Origin: Bacteroidota bacterium
GTDB taxonomy: Bacteria; Bacteroidota; Bacteroidia; B-17B0; Aurantibacillaceae
Direction of reading: 5' to 3'
DNA: 38,658 nucleotides
Assembly: GCA_013297775.1 (NCBI GenBank)
Contig: JAAFIL010000032.1
Coordinates: forward strand, 1 to 38,658
Shown here: positions 1-8,600 of the stretch, piece by piece
Layout: each line of letters opens with the position of its first letter
Numbering within the stretch: position 1 is the stretch's first letter
Made by a program: the position numbers and the translations under genes
Notes under the pieces: model-generated
Database searches by the model: none
Seen by the model: only the letters and a program-made list of their open reading frames with translations
Told to the model about the DNA's origin: nothing

Positions 1-636
1 GTGGTGGCGATTACGGATAAGGTAACGAACCAGAATGTGAGTTATAGTTCGGTGCCGTTTGTGGGTAGTGGGAGTTCGTTTATGGGGTATAGTTTGAGTG
101 TGGTGGCGCCTGCGAGTGTGAATGCGTTGGAGGTGGGGGTGTATGTTTGGAACCCGAGTGTGAGCCAGGTGGTGTATGTGGATGATTTGGAGGTGAGTAC
201 GACGCTGGGTGGTGGGCAGAGTGTGGTGACGGGGTATAGGGGGGATTATGTGAGTGAGGTGGATTATTATGCGGGGGGGCAGAGTATGGTGGGGCGGACG
301 TGGAATGCTGCTAGTTACCGTTACTCGCATAATGGGCAGGAACGGGAGGATGAGATTTTTGAGGGGGCGCAGAGTGCGGAGTATTGGATGTATGATAGTA
401 GGTTGGGAAGACGGTGGGAGAGGGACCCGATTACATATCCATGGCAAAGTCCTTATGCAGCGTTTAATAATAATCCAATTCTCTATTCGGATCCACTTGG
501 TTTAAAAGGAGAGAAGCCATCGAAAAATCAAAAAAGAGTTGATAAATGGAATAGTAAACATAACAACATAAAAGCTAAGTTAGATGCTGATAATAATGTA
601 GTATTATCATGTAAAACCAGAGAAGCCAACTTCTGA
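1..636 (+). CDS. RHS-family polymorphic toxin, C-terminal part (5' truncated by window edge; frameshifted at its 3' end)
   Basis: The frame is open from the first base, so the gene begins outside the window. Residues about 85-168 hold the conserved end of an RHS/YD shell: a SYRYSHNGQE segment, then a MYDSRLGRRWERDP segment, and the SDPLGL tip that marks the junction between RHS shell and variable toxin. RHS proteins build a hollow cocoon round a toxin that is released at this junction. Bases 1 to about 420 are strikingly G-rich and C-poor, then the sequence becomes AT-rich just before the junction, as expected where toxin tips are exchanged. After the junction only about 43 residues follow before a stop at 634-636. 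The +1-shifted frame is open from 602 and continues with a coherent domain, so this stop most likely results from a frameshift near the A run at 613-616. The RHS identity is confident; an intact product is doubtful. Confidence 0.85.
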   Translation: MVAITDKVTNQNVSYSSVPFVGSGSSFMGYSLSVVAPASVNALEVGVYVWNPSVSQVVYVDDLEVSTTLGGGQSVVTGYRGDYVSEVDYYAGGQSMVGRTWNAASYRYSHNGQEREDEIFEGAQSAEYWMYDSRLGRRWERDPITYPWQSPYAAFNNNPILYSDPLGLKGEKPSKNQKRVDKWNSKHNNIKAKLDADNNVVLSCKTREANF

Positions 637-1288
637 TATTAAAACTGAACCACAAGAAAGCAAAAAAACAATTGATGTTTTCATCAAACATGGAAACTCA
701 AACGGTAATACATTTGGTGGTAAGTTAGGCGGTCATGTGGCATTAGGTATTGGAGACGATGTTTATGGGTTTACCAATGATAAACATGGATCCCATTTGT
801 TTGCTACAGGAGGGTCCAAAAAGAATAGTTATTTTGAAAAAGACGGAAGGGATTCTTGGGAGCCTGATAAAATAGGACCTAACGTGACAAAGATAACTAT
901 CCCAGTTACAGATGAGCAATATGATGGGATTAAATCGATGTATGAAGATTTTTATAAAAATGGCGCAAGTAGGAATCTACATAATCAAAAAAAATATGGA
1001 TATGATACGCCATATGATTACGCTATTATAGGAGGGAGGCGTTGTGCTTCATCTGCTTATCAAAGCTTAATAGATGCTGGTATTTTAGAGAAAAAGATGA
1101 TGATAACGGATAGAATGTTTCATTCTGGCAGTCCAGCAGCATTATTGAGGTATTTAAGGGCTTTAGCAGAGGAGAATAATTGGGATTATAACTCAAATTT
1201 TAAGACGCGCAGACTCTCGGATGGTACTGATATGAAATCAAATGATTATTCTCCGAACTTACTCGATAAAATATTTGGAAAGAAATAA
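602..1288 (+). pseudogene. RHS C-terminal toxin domain, permuted papain/NlpC-P60-like, out of frame with its RHS shell
   Basis: Frame 2 is open from 602 to the stop at 1288. Its translation contains KHGNSNGNTFGGKLGGHVAL near the start and GGRRCASSAYQSLIDAGI later. A His in a GHVALGIGD strand followed much later by a Cys heading a helix is the order seen in circularly permuted NlpC/P60 (YiiX/LRAT-like) cysteine hydrolases, so His (734-736) and the Cys of RRCASS are the likely catalytic pair. There is no ATG or TTG between 602 and the first possible start, a GTG at 737, and starting there would remove the His. The domain therefore makes sense only as a continuation of the upstream RHS gene through a one-base frameshift. 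This may be a decayed gene, a programmed shift or a sequencing error. The permuted-papain assignment is motif-based and moderate; the targets (peptide, lipid or amide bonds) are unknown. Confidence 0.6.
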
Positions 1289-1302
1289 ACGATTTTTATA
1301 CT

Positions 1303-1800
1303 ATGATGAACAAAACATCCATATTTATTTTTACTTTACTGATTTTAGTTTTGAAATCAAATTCTCAAAATGATACATTTGAAAAGTGCATTTTGGGAAA
1401 AACCTTGTACTTAGATTCTTTGATAAATGAACAAGGAGTTTCAAGTAATTTTACAGCATCAAATATCAGAATCAAATTCAAAGGGTATAAAAAGAAAAAA
1501 AGCGCAGAAAATAAAATTTATAGAACAGGTAAAGTGAGTCTGCTTGCTAATGATACCGCTAAGAATTTATACAGTAATATTAAGAGTGTAAAGTATTTTG
1601 TAGGAATAAATGAAAGGCGTATCTCATTTGATTGGGTTGACGATTATAAGGCATTTAGTTTTGATAATTATAAGGAAAATTTTATAGCGATGTTCAATAG
1701 TAAAGATGTTCAATATGTTTTAAAAAACAATAATTTTGTACTTATCTCACATACAGATATTGATAAATCAATTATTTTTTATTTTCACTTGTCTCCGTAA
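1303..1800 (+). CDS. small secreted protein, candidate immunity protein
   Basis: This 165-residue protein is not one I recognise. It starts MMNKTSIFIFTLLILVLKSN, a typical signal peptide probably cleaved near SNSQ, so it should be periplasmic or envelope-associated. The rest is mixed, lysine-rich (KGYKKKKS at about 64-71) and strongly AT-rich, like the flanking toxin tips. It lies 14 bases after the toxin-domain stop and before the second RHS tip, the usual position of an immunity gene in RHS loci. It may therefore neutralise the permuted-papain toxin, but nothing in the sequence proves it. Two Met codons in a row give a one-residue ambiguity in the start. Confidence 0.6.
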   Translation: MMNKTSIFIFTLLILVLKSNSQNDTFEKCILGKTLYLDSLINEQGVSSNFTASNIRIKFKGYKKKKSAENKIYRTGKVSLLANDTAKNLYSNIKSVKYFVGINERRISFDWVDDYKAFSFDNYKENFIAMFNSKDVQYVLKNNNFVLISHTDIDKSIIFYFHLSP

Positions 1801-1899
1801 GAGGAAATTTTAAAAAGTGAAAATCAGTTAATTAACTTTATAAAAACGTTCTTTAAAATATTATAGTTTAATACCGATTATTATGGGTTCGGACAGACA

Positions 1900-2946
1900 A
1901 TGCCGGGGAGAACGTGGAATGCTGCTAGTTACCGTTACTCGCACAATGGGCATGAGAAGGAAGATGAAATCTTTAATGGGGCGCAGAGTGCGGAGTTTTG
2001 GATGTATGATAGTAGGGTGATGAGAAGGTGGGAGAGGGATCCTGTTGTGAAGCCGTGGGAGAGTCCGTATGCGGTGTTTGGGAATAATCCTATTTATTAT
2101 AGTGATCCTTTGGGGTTGGATGCTACAACTGATTATAAAGATAAAAACGGAAAATTAATTGCACATACAGATGATGGCTTAAATAGAACAATTGTTATCC
2201 CTGATGAGAATAGGAAAGCTTTTGATGTTGCTTTTGAGGCTGCTGAAAAATATGGCGTTACAGATTATGAACCGACCAATAGAAGATTAGGAGCTGATTA
2301 TGGTAAAAAAGAAGACGTTAGTTTTGCAAGAGAAGCGGCACAAAAATGGTTTCTAGGTTCTGTCCAAGAAGCCGCTAATTCTGGTAATTCTCAAAGTGAT
2401 GGCAAATGGGCTGAAGCTGTTAAAAATAATGAGGCTACAGCCTTTCATTTGTTTTATCAATGGGCCATTGGTACAGGACCTAATGAAAGGTCTTTTGATG
2501 AAAATAGCGTCATGGGTTATTACCTGCTTAAAACCCCAGAAGTTCAAGCTGCAATTAACAATTTAGCCAATAATCCATCTGAGAATGGTAGTTTAAGGAG
2601 TAAAGAATTTGTTCGCTCTTTAAGCAAGGAAGGTAAAGTTGACTATGTAAAAAGTTTTTTTAAAGATATAAAATCGAATCCGACAAGGGCTTTTCATGGT
2701 AGTTTTAAAGGTTCTGTTTCTGTTCAAAAAGTTACACAATTAGGCGGTATTACTGCAATTGATGTTATTGTAACTATGCACGACAACATGACGGCTATGT
2801 CTGGTTCACGTTTACCACCCCCAATTGGTTATGGCCCTGAAGGTTCAGTTTTTAATCAAGAATATCCCAACGGCTTTAAAGGAGCATTAAAGACGATTGT
2901 GATTAATTATAAAGTTAAAGTAACCGTATTAACAAAAAGTAAATAA
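1900..2946 (+). CDS. orphan RHS tip with uncharacterised C-terminal domain
   Basis: The first 75 residues repeat the end of the upstream RHS shell: SYRYSHNGHE, MYDSRVMRRWERDP and the SDPLGL junction, nearly identical at DNA level. Homology extends left to about 1870, just after an in-frame TAG at 1864, so no full RHS shell precedes it. The remaining 270 residues are unrelated to the first toxin. A helical part (FREAAQ-like and FHLFYQWAIG segments) is followed by a beta-rich end with GSFKGSVSVQKV, DVIVTMHDNMTA and LPPPIGYGPEG. This resembles the displaced tip cassettes known from enterobacterial rhs loci, which are expressed only after recombination into the main gene. Whether ATG 1900 is used alone is unknown. 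The C-terminal domain has no function I can name. Confidence 0.7.
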   Translation: MPGRTWNAASYRYSHNGHEKEDEIFNGAQSAEFWMYDSRVMRRWERDPVVKPWESPYAVFGNNPIYYSDPLGLDATTDYKDKNGKLIAHTDDGLNRTIVIPDENRKAFDVAFEAAEKYGVTDYEPTNRRLGADYGKKEDVSFAREAAQKWFLGSVQEAANSGNSQSDGKWAEAVKNNEATAFHLFYQWAIGTGPNERSFDENSVMGYYLLKTPEVQAAINNLANNPSENGSLRSKEFVRSLSKEGKVDYVKSFFKDIKSNPTRAFHGSFKGSVSVQKVTQLGGITAIDVIVTMHDNMTAMSGSRLPPPIGYGPEGSVFNQEYPNGFKGALKTIVINYKVKVTVLTKSK

Positions 2947-2949
2947 AAA

Positions 2950-3438
2950 ATGTCTAAGCCAATTATTAAGATTACTATAACTCTTTTATGTATTACTTTT
3001 TTTAGTTGTAAATATATTGAAGATGACTTGCCAGATATAATTACAAATGAAATAAATGGTAAATATTTATATAAATATCCGACTGGGCAAATTGAAGTGA
3101 TGTATGTAAATAATGACTCTACTTTTCACCAAGAATTTTTTATGAGTGAGAAAGAATATTTAGACAAAGCAACTCCGATATTTAAAAATACTGGCAAATG
3201 GTCTATATCAGGCAAAGATATTGGTTTCAATGATTTATTAGTGTGTAGTGATTTTGGTGTAGATTTCGATACTTTAAAAAATAAACCCCACTTATCAAGT
3301 TTTTCAGATGCGTGTTGGCGTAAACCCAAATACAATCGTAAAGATTATAAATTATATTTTTATTTTGAAAACGGTTATGTATTTACTAAGCAAAAAGATA
3401 GTATTCCGATTTATCATGATAGGAATAGTCGTTGGTAA
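2950..3438 (+). CDS. lipoprotein, candidate immunity protein of the orphan RHS tip
   Basis: This 162-residue protein has an N-terminal hydrophobic stretch ending in a lipobox (ITFFSC, Cys about 20), so it should be lipidated and envelope-anchored. The body contains GKYLYKYPTGQIEVMYVNND and NTGKWSISGKDIGFNDL, giving a lipocalin-like beta pattern, but I cannot assign a family. Its ATG lies 3 bases after the stop of the orphan RHS tip, so the two are probably translationally coupled. Toxin-then-immunity order makes it the best immunity candidate for that tip. The lipoprotein call is confident; the immunity role is inferred from position only. Confidence 0.65.
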   Translation: MSKPIIKITITLLCITFFSCKYIEDDLPDIITNEINGKYLYKYPTGQIEVMYVNNDSTFHQEFFMSEKEYLDKATPIFKNTGKWSISGKDIGFNDLLVCSDFGVDFDTLKNKPHLSSFSDACWRKPKYNRKDYKLYFYFENGYVFTKQKDSIPIYHDRNSRW

Positions 3439-3649
3439 TGTACCACTAAATAAAAACTATAATAATGGGAAAAGAATATTTTAAAAGGCTAGACGCTTTA
3501 TAAGGCTAGACGTAAGCCTCCGATCACCTCTTATAAAAAGGGTACGGCTATTCGTTAGATATATATGTTAAAATATAAAATAATTAGAGACCACCACTAT
3601 GCCTCAATCGAAAAAGTGCTTGTTTTGTTGGGCTTTCATCTCTCATTAC

Positions 3650-3926
3650 GATTCCTATTGCATAATTCCATCTAATACCAAAAGCAGATATATTTTAGTC
3701 CAATCTTTTGATAAAAATTGGTGTTATTTTCGTTGCTAATTTTCGACGTAGCTGCCTGCTACGCCTGTAATTACCGCCTCAATCCCACCAATTTTTATTG
3801 GCAAAATCTTTGGACTAAAATATATTTGCATTCGGTATAACTCATTTTTTAAATATTGATTTTAAATAGTTTACAGAGTTAGCTACTTTATTCTAAAGTG
3901 TCCGATTTCTTTAAATCTCGGTTAAA
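3650..3926 (-). repeat. R1 dispersed repeat, copy A (interrupted)
   Basis: On the minus strand this reads like copies at 10877, 23018, 37457 and 38468: an AACCGAGATTT start, the core CTTTAGAATAAA, then AGCTAACTCTG and a GAGTTA block. The tail matches the 37545-37567 region (GGAATTATGCAATAGGAATC). The copy is broken at 3676-3837 by the MITE-like insertion. Confidence 0.75.
3676..3837. mobile_element. MITE-like element, 162 bp, TAA target duplication
   Basis: The ends are inverted repeats of about 28 bp. The left end begins TACCAAAAGCAGATATATTT; the right end, read on the other strand, begins TACCGAATGCAAATATATTT, and both continue into TAGTCCAA. Partial pairing continues inward (ATAAAAATTGGTG at the left, CACCAATTTTTAT at the right), and the centre has a CGTAGC/GCTACG hairpin at 3747-3763, so the whole element can fold back. 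It is flanked by TAA at 3673-3675 and 3838-3840. The uninterrupted R1 copy at 37539-37549 shows the empty site with a single TTA/TAA. It encodes no protein. Three-base duplications of this kind fit the IS5/IS1031-like group, but that link is inference. Confidence 0.8.
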
Positions 3927-4135
3927 TAAAAGCCGCATTTTTTTGAGGCAATTGCTGCAATCTTATAATATTGAAAATTCAGAAACTACTGAAAATTTAA
4001 AATAATTTTTATGCCTAAGGTTCAATAGGTTTTGATTTAGCGTTAACTACTAGTTCTCTGCAATTGCTAGTTTACTTAACCAATATAATTTACTTTTGAA
4101 TTTATCGAACTTAATGAAACTATTTATTAAGTTGA

Positions 4136-4167
4136 TTTGTAAACGACTTTATGTTAAACCTAATTTG
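4136..4167 (+). promoter_or_regulatory. possible Bacteroidota-type promoter of the EEP gene
   Basis: TTTG at 4136-4139 and TAATTTG at 4161-4167 lie 21 bases apart and just upstream of the ATG at 4176. They resemble the -33 TTTG and -7 TAnnTTTG boxes of Bacteroidota, but the -7 box is one base short of consensus and the implied leader would be very short. Confidence 0.3.
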
Positions 4168-4175
4168 AAATTACT

Positions 4176-5591
4176 ATGACTGAAACTTTAAAAATTGTTA
4201 GTTGGAATGTGAGGAACACGCATTACGATTTTGGAAGCGTACCTACGACAAAAGTAACGAATCTTCGAGAACATTTACCAAGACCACATTTAGCATTTGA
4301 TTATATAATTAAGTGTATAATTAAATGGGAGGCAGATGTTGTATTTTTAATCGAAGCACCAAAACAAGCAATAGCTTTAACATTTTACTTAGAAAACGAC
4401 TACTTAAATAGGAGAGAAAAAGAAATGAACCTAGGAAAGGAATCAAATTGGTATGTTTTTGATTCGAGTACATCCGAGAATAATAAAGTTACGAATTTGC
4501 ATGAATCATATATTATACTTTGTAGAAAGGATTTGTGGAAAGATTATGAGGAGGCTATGAGTAAAATAAAAAGTTTTGGTCCTCAGTTTCACGAAATAAA
4601 CATGGGAAGTGAAAGAAAACCAGATAAAAAACTACTTGAAATTAGGAAGAGCGTATTTTTTGAAATGAACTTCTCAAACTTCAAAATGGGACTATGCTGC
4701 CTTCATGCACCGCCTCCAAAAAGTTTGAATACGAAGTATAGAATAGAAATTTTGAATCAATATTTTCAATCCTTAGAACAAGTTTTCTTGAAAGAAAATT
4801 ATGATTGTATTTTATTTTTTGGTGATCTAAATCTTCAAGAAGATGAAGGAGATAATCATAAATCAAATCCAAAAAATCCTTTAAAACTGGAAAAATTTAC
4901 ATTAGCAGCCGAACAACCAAAGGTAACCGTTTATGGAATCAATGAGGTTTGGAAAGGTGAAAATCCAAAAGATACAAGCACATATGACAGGTTCTACATA
5001 TGCATTAACTCATCAAAAAGGGACAAAATCAAATATCCGTCCTTGGGCTATGAAGTTTTAGACTTAGTCAAAGAATTTTTACCGATACAGAACGCAATTA
5101 ACATAGCTAAAGAGAAAATTAGTAATGCAGTTGAATCTTTAATCGAGAATCAAAAAAAAATAAATCCTGATGCAATTGACGAAGAATATGATACAAATAG
5201 ATTAACTGCTGAATTTCGACAAAGTAGAAAAAATATTGAAAAGTATTATTCTGGTGATGAGTTTAGAAATAGATTCGATAAACTTAATACAATTTATGAA
5301 AGTCACGAAAAAAGAAATCAACTAATTCAAAAAAATAAAAATCTCAAAACCAGTAGTAATAATCGAGACTCGAAAAAAAATCTAGCCGCATTTAAACAGT
5401 CGTTAGTTGAGGCTGAAAATATTAATCAAAAACTTAATTCCTTAAGTATGTTTTTTAATCCTATCCTAATGCCAAAATGCACTTACAGTGATTCGATTTC
5501 CGATCATGCACCAATATCGCTTACACTAAATATAAGTTATGAAAGCCTTAAGATTCAACAACAGCAAATGAATCCATCCACTTTCAAATAG
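4176..5591 (+). CDS. endonuclease/exonuclease/phosphatase (EEP) superfamily protein, cytoplasmic
   Basis: All the usual EEP motifs are present in order: LKIVSWNVRN at the N-terminus (metal/substrate Asn), DVVFLIEAP (metal-binding Glu, about residue 59), LCCLHAPPP, FFGDLNLQ (the GDxN motif, about residue 216) and SISDHAPISL near residue 448 (catalytic Asp-His). The enzyme should hydrolyse phosphodiester or phosphomonoester bonds using divalent metal. At 471 residues it is longer than most family members. The extra length is a charged Lys/Asn/Glu-rich, probably coiled-coil insert at about 300-425, placed between the core and the SDH motif. No signal peptide is visible, so it should act in the cytoplasm. 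It ends 34 bases before the 1615-residue gene on the same strand, and the two probably form one transcript. The true substrate is unknown. Confidence 0.85.
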   Translation: MTETLKIVSWNVRNTHYDFGSVPTTKVTNLREHLPRPHLAFDYIIKCIIKWEADVVFLIEAPKQAIALTFYLENDYLNRREKEMNLGKESNWYVFDSSTSENNKVTNLHESYIILCRKDLWKDYEEAMSKIKSFGPQFHEINMGSERKPDKKLLEIRKSVFFEMNFSNFKMGLCCLHAPPPKSLNTKYRIEILNQYFQSLEQVFLKENYDCILFFGDLNLQEDEGDNHKSNPKNPLKLEKFTLAAEQPKVTVYGINEVWKGENPKDTSTYDRFYICINSSKRDKIKYPSLGYEVLDLVKEFLPIQNAINIAKEKISNAVESLIENQKKINPDAIDEEYDTNRLTAEFRQSRKNIEKYYSGDEFRNRFDKLNTIYESHEKRNQLIQKNKNLKTSSNNRDSKKNLAAFKQSLVEAENINQKLNSLSMFFNPILMPKCTYSDSISDHAPISLTLNISYESLKIQQQQMNPSTFK

Positions 5592-5625
5592 CCAACTACC
5601 AGTCAAACCAGCAACAACAACGCCA

Positions 5626-8600
5626 ATGGAAACTAACTCATCTATACTCAACCAAATTCTTCAAAATACCATTTTCGCTGAATTAGATTTCACCGATGAA
5701 ATGCTATTAGAAACTAGTCCCGAATCATTTGTCATTGAAAATTATCCAAGTCAAATTCAGGAAAGTTTTAAAAACATAAACCGCCTAGATAAAAATCTAC
5801 AAAAATTTTATCAAGCTAAACTTAAGTTTAAAAATACAAACGTTACAAACGTAATGGATTGGTGTTTTGATAAAGCCGCTTTTGATGTTACTGGTAAAAT
5901 AGGTTTGTTAGATGGGTATTCAGTTATTGCTATCCGTTCATTCAATAACAATTTTCAATTTCAACCCTTTCAAGGTTTAAAACAAAGTATAAAAGCATAT
6001 TTAATTGAGCAACAACTTTATTTGAGTGAAGAAAATGAATTTGAAGAAGATGGAGAAGAAAAAACCTCGCAAAGCTCTAAGCCTGCTTTAAGCAAAGAAA
6101 TAGAACAAGAAATAGATAAGCTAATTGCAAGGCTACCCCAATTCCCATCGTTTCAATTAAACTTCGACATCTATGCCTTTCCCATTCAAGAAAAATCGGA
6201 ATCGAAACATGTAGTAGCGTTCTTAAAAATTTATACAGATTTTAAAATTAATAATAAAACAATAACCCTTTCATCAGAACTTAATTCAATCAACACCTCA
6301 TTTATCCGCTTAAAAGCTGAAATAAATAAACGACATAAAGGATTAAGTTTACACGATATAACGAAAGCATTTTTCCCATCCATTGACAGCTACTTAATGA
6401 ACGTTGAGGGTTTAAACACTGCCATTGAACACGTTTTATTAAAAGAATTGGTTATCAATTTAGATGTAAACGATAAAAGCGTACAATATGTTAATGTTAT
6501 TGCTGGCATAGACTTTACCTGGAAACCCTTCGATTGGCTACAAATTAATGACCCTGAACTATTAGTATTCACTGGGTTTTATCCGAATACAACCTTTGTT
6601 ACACTTCGTTCGCAAGTAAAATTACTTGAGAAAACATTTGTATGTAGCATAAGTTTACCAAATAGCGAGGTAGAAGTTTTTCTTGATTCACAATTAGAAA
6701 ATAACAATATACCACTTGGCGAAATCATAAAAACGCACGCCCCAAACATTGGTTTAGGATTAGATAAAATGACGTGTAGCAACCTACGCTTTGTAGGAAA
6801 CATTAAAAACAACTACTATTCACTTTTATTTACCCTAAATGATCTACTTGAGTTTAATATTGGAAATAATAAATTCAAATTCAAAGAAGTATCTACCGAG
6901 TTAATGTATAGCCATGGTAAATTTGGTTTCAACTTCAGCACCAACATTTCCATTAATGACCAAGCTACTAATAGCGAAAAAATACACATTACCATCCAGA
7001 GGTGGCCACATAGCAACGACATCGAAGTAAAAGGTGGTCTTGATTTTATGGGCGAAAGCAATGGGCTTTCAATTGCCGATATTTTAAATACATTTGGCTA
7101 TAATCCTAATTTCTTAACAGGAGAAAATGGCTATTCCCTCATTGATATTAAAGAAATAATTAACGACCTAAAGTTAATAGGTTTTTATTTTTCATACAGT
7201 TCATTGCAAAAACAGTTCGAGTTGGTAGCCGATACAAACTATGGCGAACTATTTTTTAAAGGGGAAGCGGATCCTGAAAACAGTTACTCATTAGTTGCCG
7301 GGTTTTTACTCGAAAAAAGAGAAGCCGACTCACAAACAAAACGTCCCGCTGTAAAATCTATTACGTTCCCTGTCGGCAGCGCAAAAATTGAGTTCAACAA
7401 ATTACTGGTAATCGTTGCTAATAATGATTGGAAAAATTTCACCATTCCGCAAACATTAGAATCAATTAGCGAAATTCCTGCACTTAATTTAGTGAAAGGA
7501 ATTACCATTAAAACCCAACTCGATTTAATAAACAATAGCAAAGGAGGCGAGGTGCAAGCCTTGCAAAAAGTACTAGGACACAGCCAACTCGAATGTGATA
7601 TTTTTCTAAATACAAAAGAGCAGAAATTAAAAACAACACTCAACAAACTCGAAATACAAGTAAATGATACAAATAAAATTCAATTAAGCAACGTTACATT
7701 TAGTCTTGCACACAACGAAGGTTTCAGTGCAAGACTTGAAGGAGATCTCCATATTTTCATTAACGAAAACAATTACTTGTTTCATGGAAAACTTGAAATT
7801 TCAACTATAGGTCTTTTTGTTAGTGTCGAATATAAAAATGCAATCCATTTTAAAATAGATACCGTTGATGTTACCCTCACCAACTTGGGCGTAATGGGCA
7901 CTATTCTATTTACACCGCCCGCTTTAGGTTTAGGCGTAACTGGAAAAATAAAATTAAACCAAGCCACAGAAATAGATTTAGCCGCAGTAGTAACGTTTCA
8001 GCCACCATCGCCCGTGCCTAACGTAGCGCATTTAGCAATTAGAATAGATAATTTAACCGCCGAAAATTTATTTGCCCTTTGGGATAAAGAAAAGGCTCGC
8101 ACGCTCCCCGCAAGTATAAAATCAATTCATCTCCATACATTAGCATTTGCACTAACTACCATAGACTCGATAACTTTACCAAACGGCAAATTATACAAAC
8201 GTGGTTTTGAAGCAACAGCATCGCTTGAGTTAGGCAGTTTTCAAACTTATCTTTACTTTAAATTACAACAACGTGAAATGGAAGCGTGCCTTTACCTCTC
8301 GCCTATCCAAGCTGGCAATTGGTTCAAACTAATCGGAAAAAGTGAAGGTGTTTATAAAGTTAGTACCAAAACTTTATCTAAAAAAATACCTTCCGACAAA
8401 CAATTAAATTCCGAAGAAAACATAAGCTATGTAACAGGCGCCGAAGGTAAACAGATGCTACCTTATAATAAAGAAACAGTATTAGAAATTTTAGAAGATG
8501 AAAATAAAAAGGTTGTCAAAAAAATAAGCCGCACCGTTAGTGAAGTTGTACGTGAAGGAGGTGCATTTCTGGAGTTTAAAAATAACGATGGAAAGATTCA

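Larger units (their letters stand above)
3439..4175. other. gene-free spacer with R1 repeat, MITE-like insertion and short direct repeats
   Basis: No coding sequence is supported here. An 11-bp direct repeat, AAGGCTAGACG, occurs twice with a six-base spacer near 3486-3513. An R1 repeat copy on the minus strand occupies about 3650-3926 and is split by a 162-bp inverted-repeat element. The remainder is AT-rich and leads into the promoter-like region of the EEP gene. Confidence 0.6.

Noticed and set aside
737-1288. Stand-alone gene from GTG 737
   Set aside because: This start removes the His of GGHVAL; the open frame and its domain extend left to 602.
3439-4175. CRISPR-like repeats
   Set aside because: Repeats are only two direct 11-mers and an inverted-repeat element; no regular repeat-spacer pattern.
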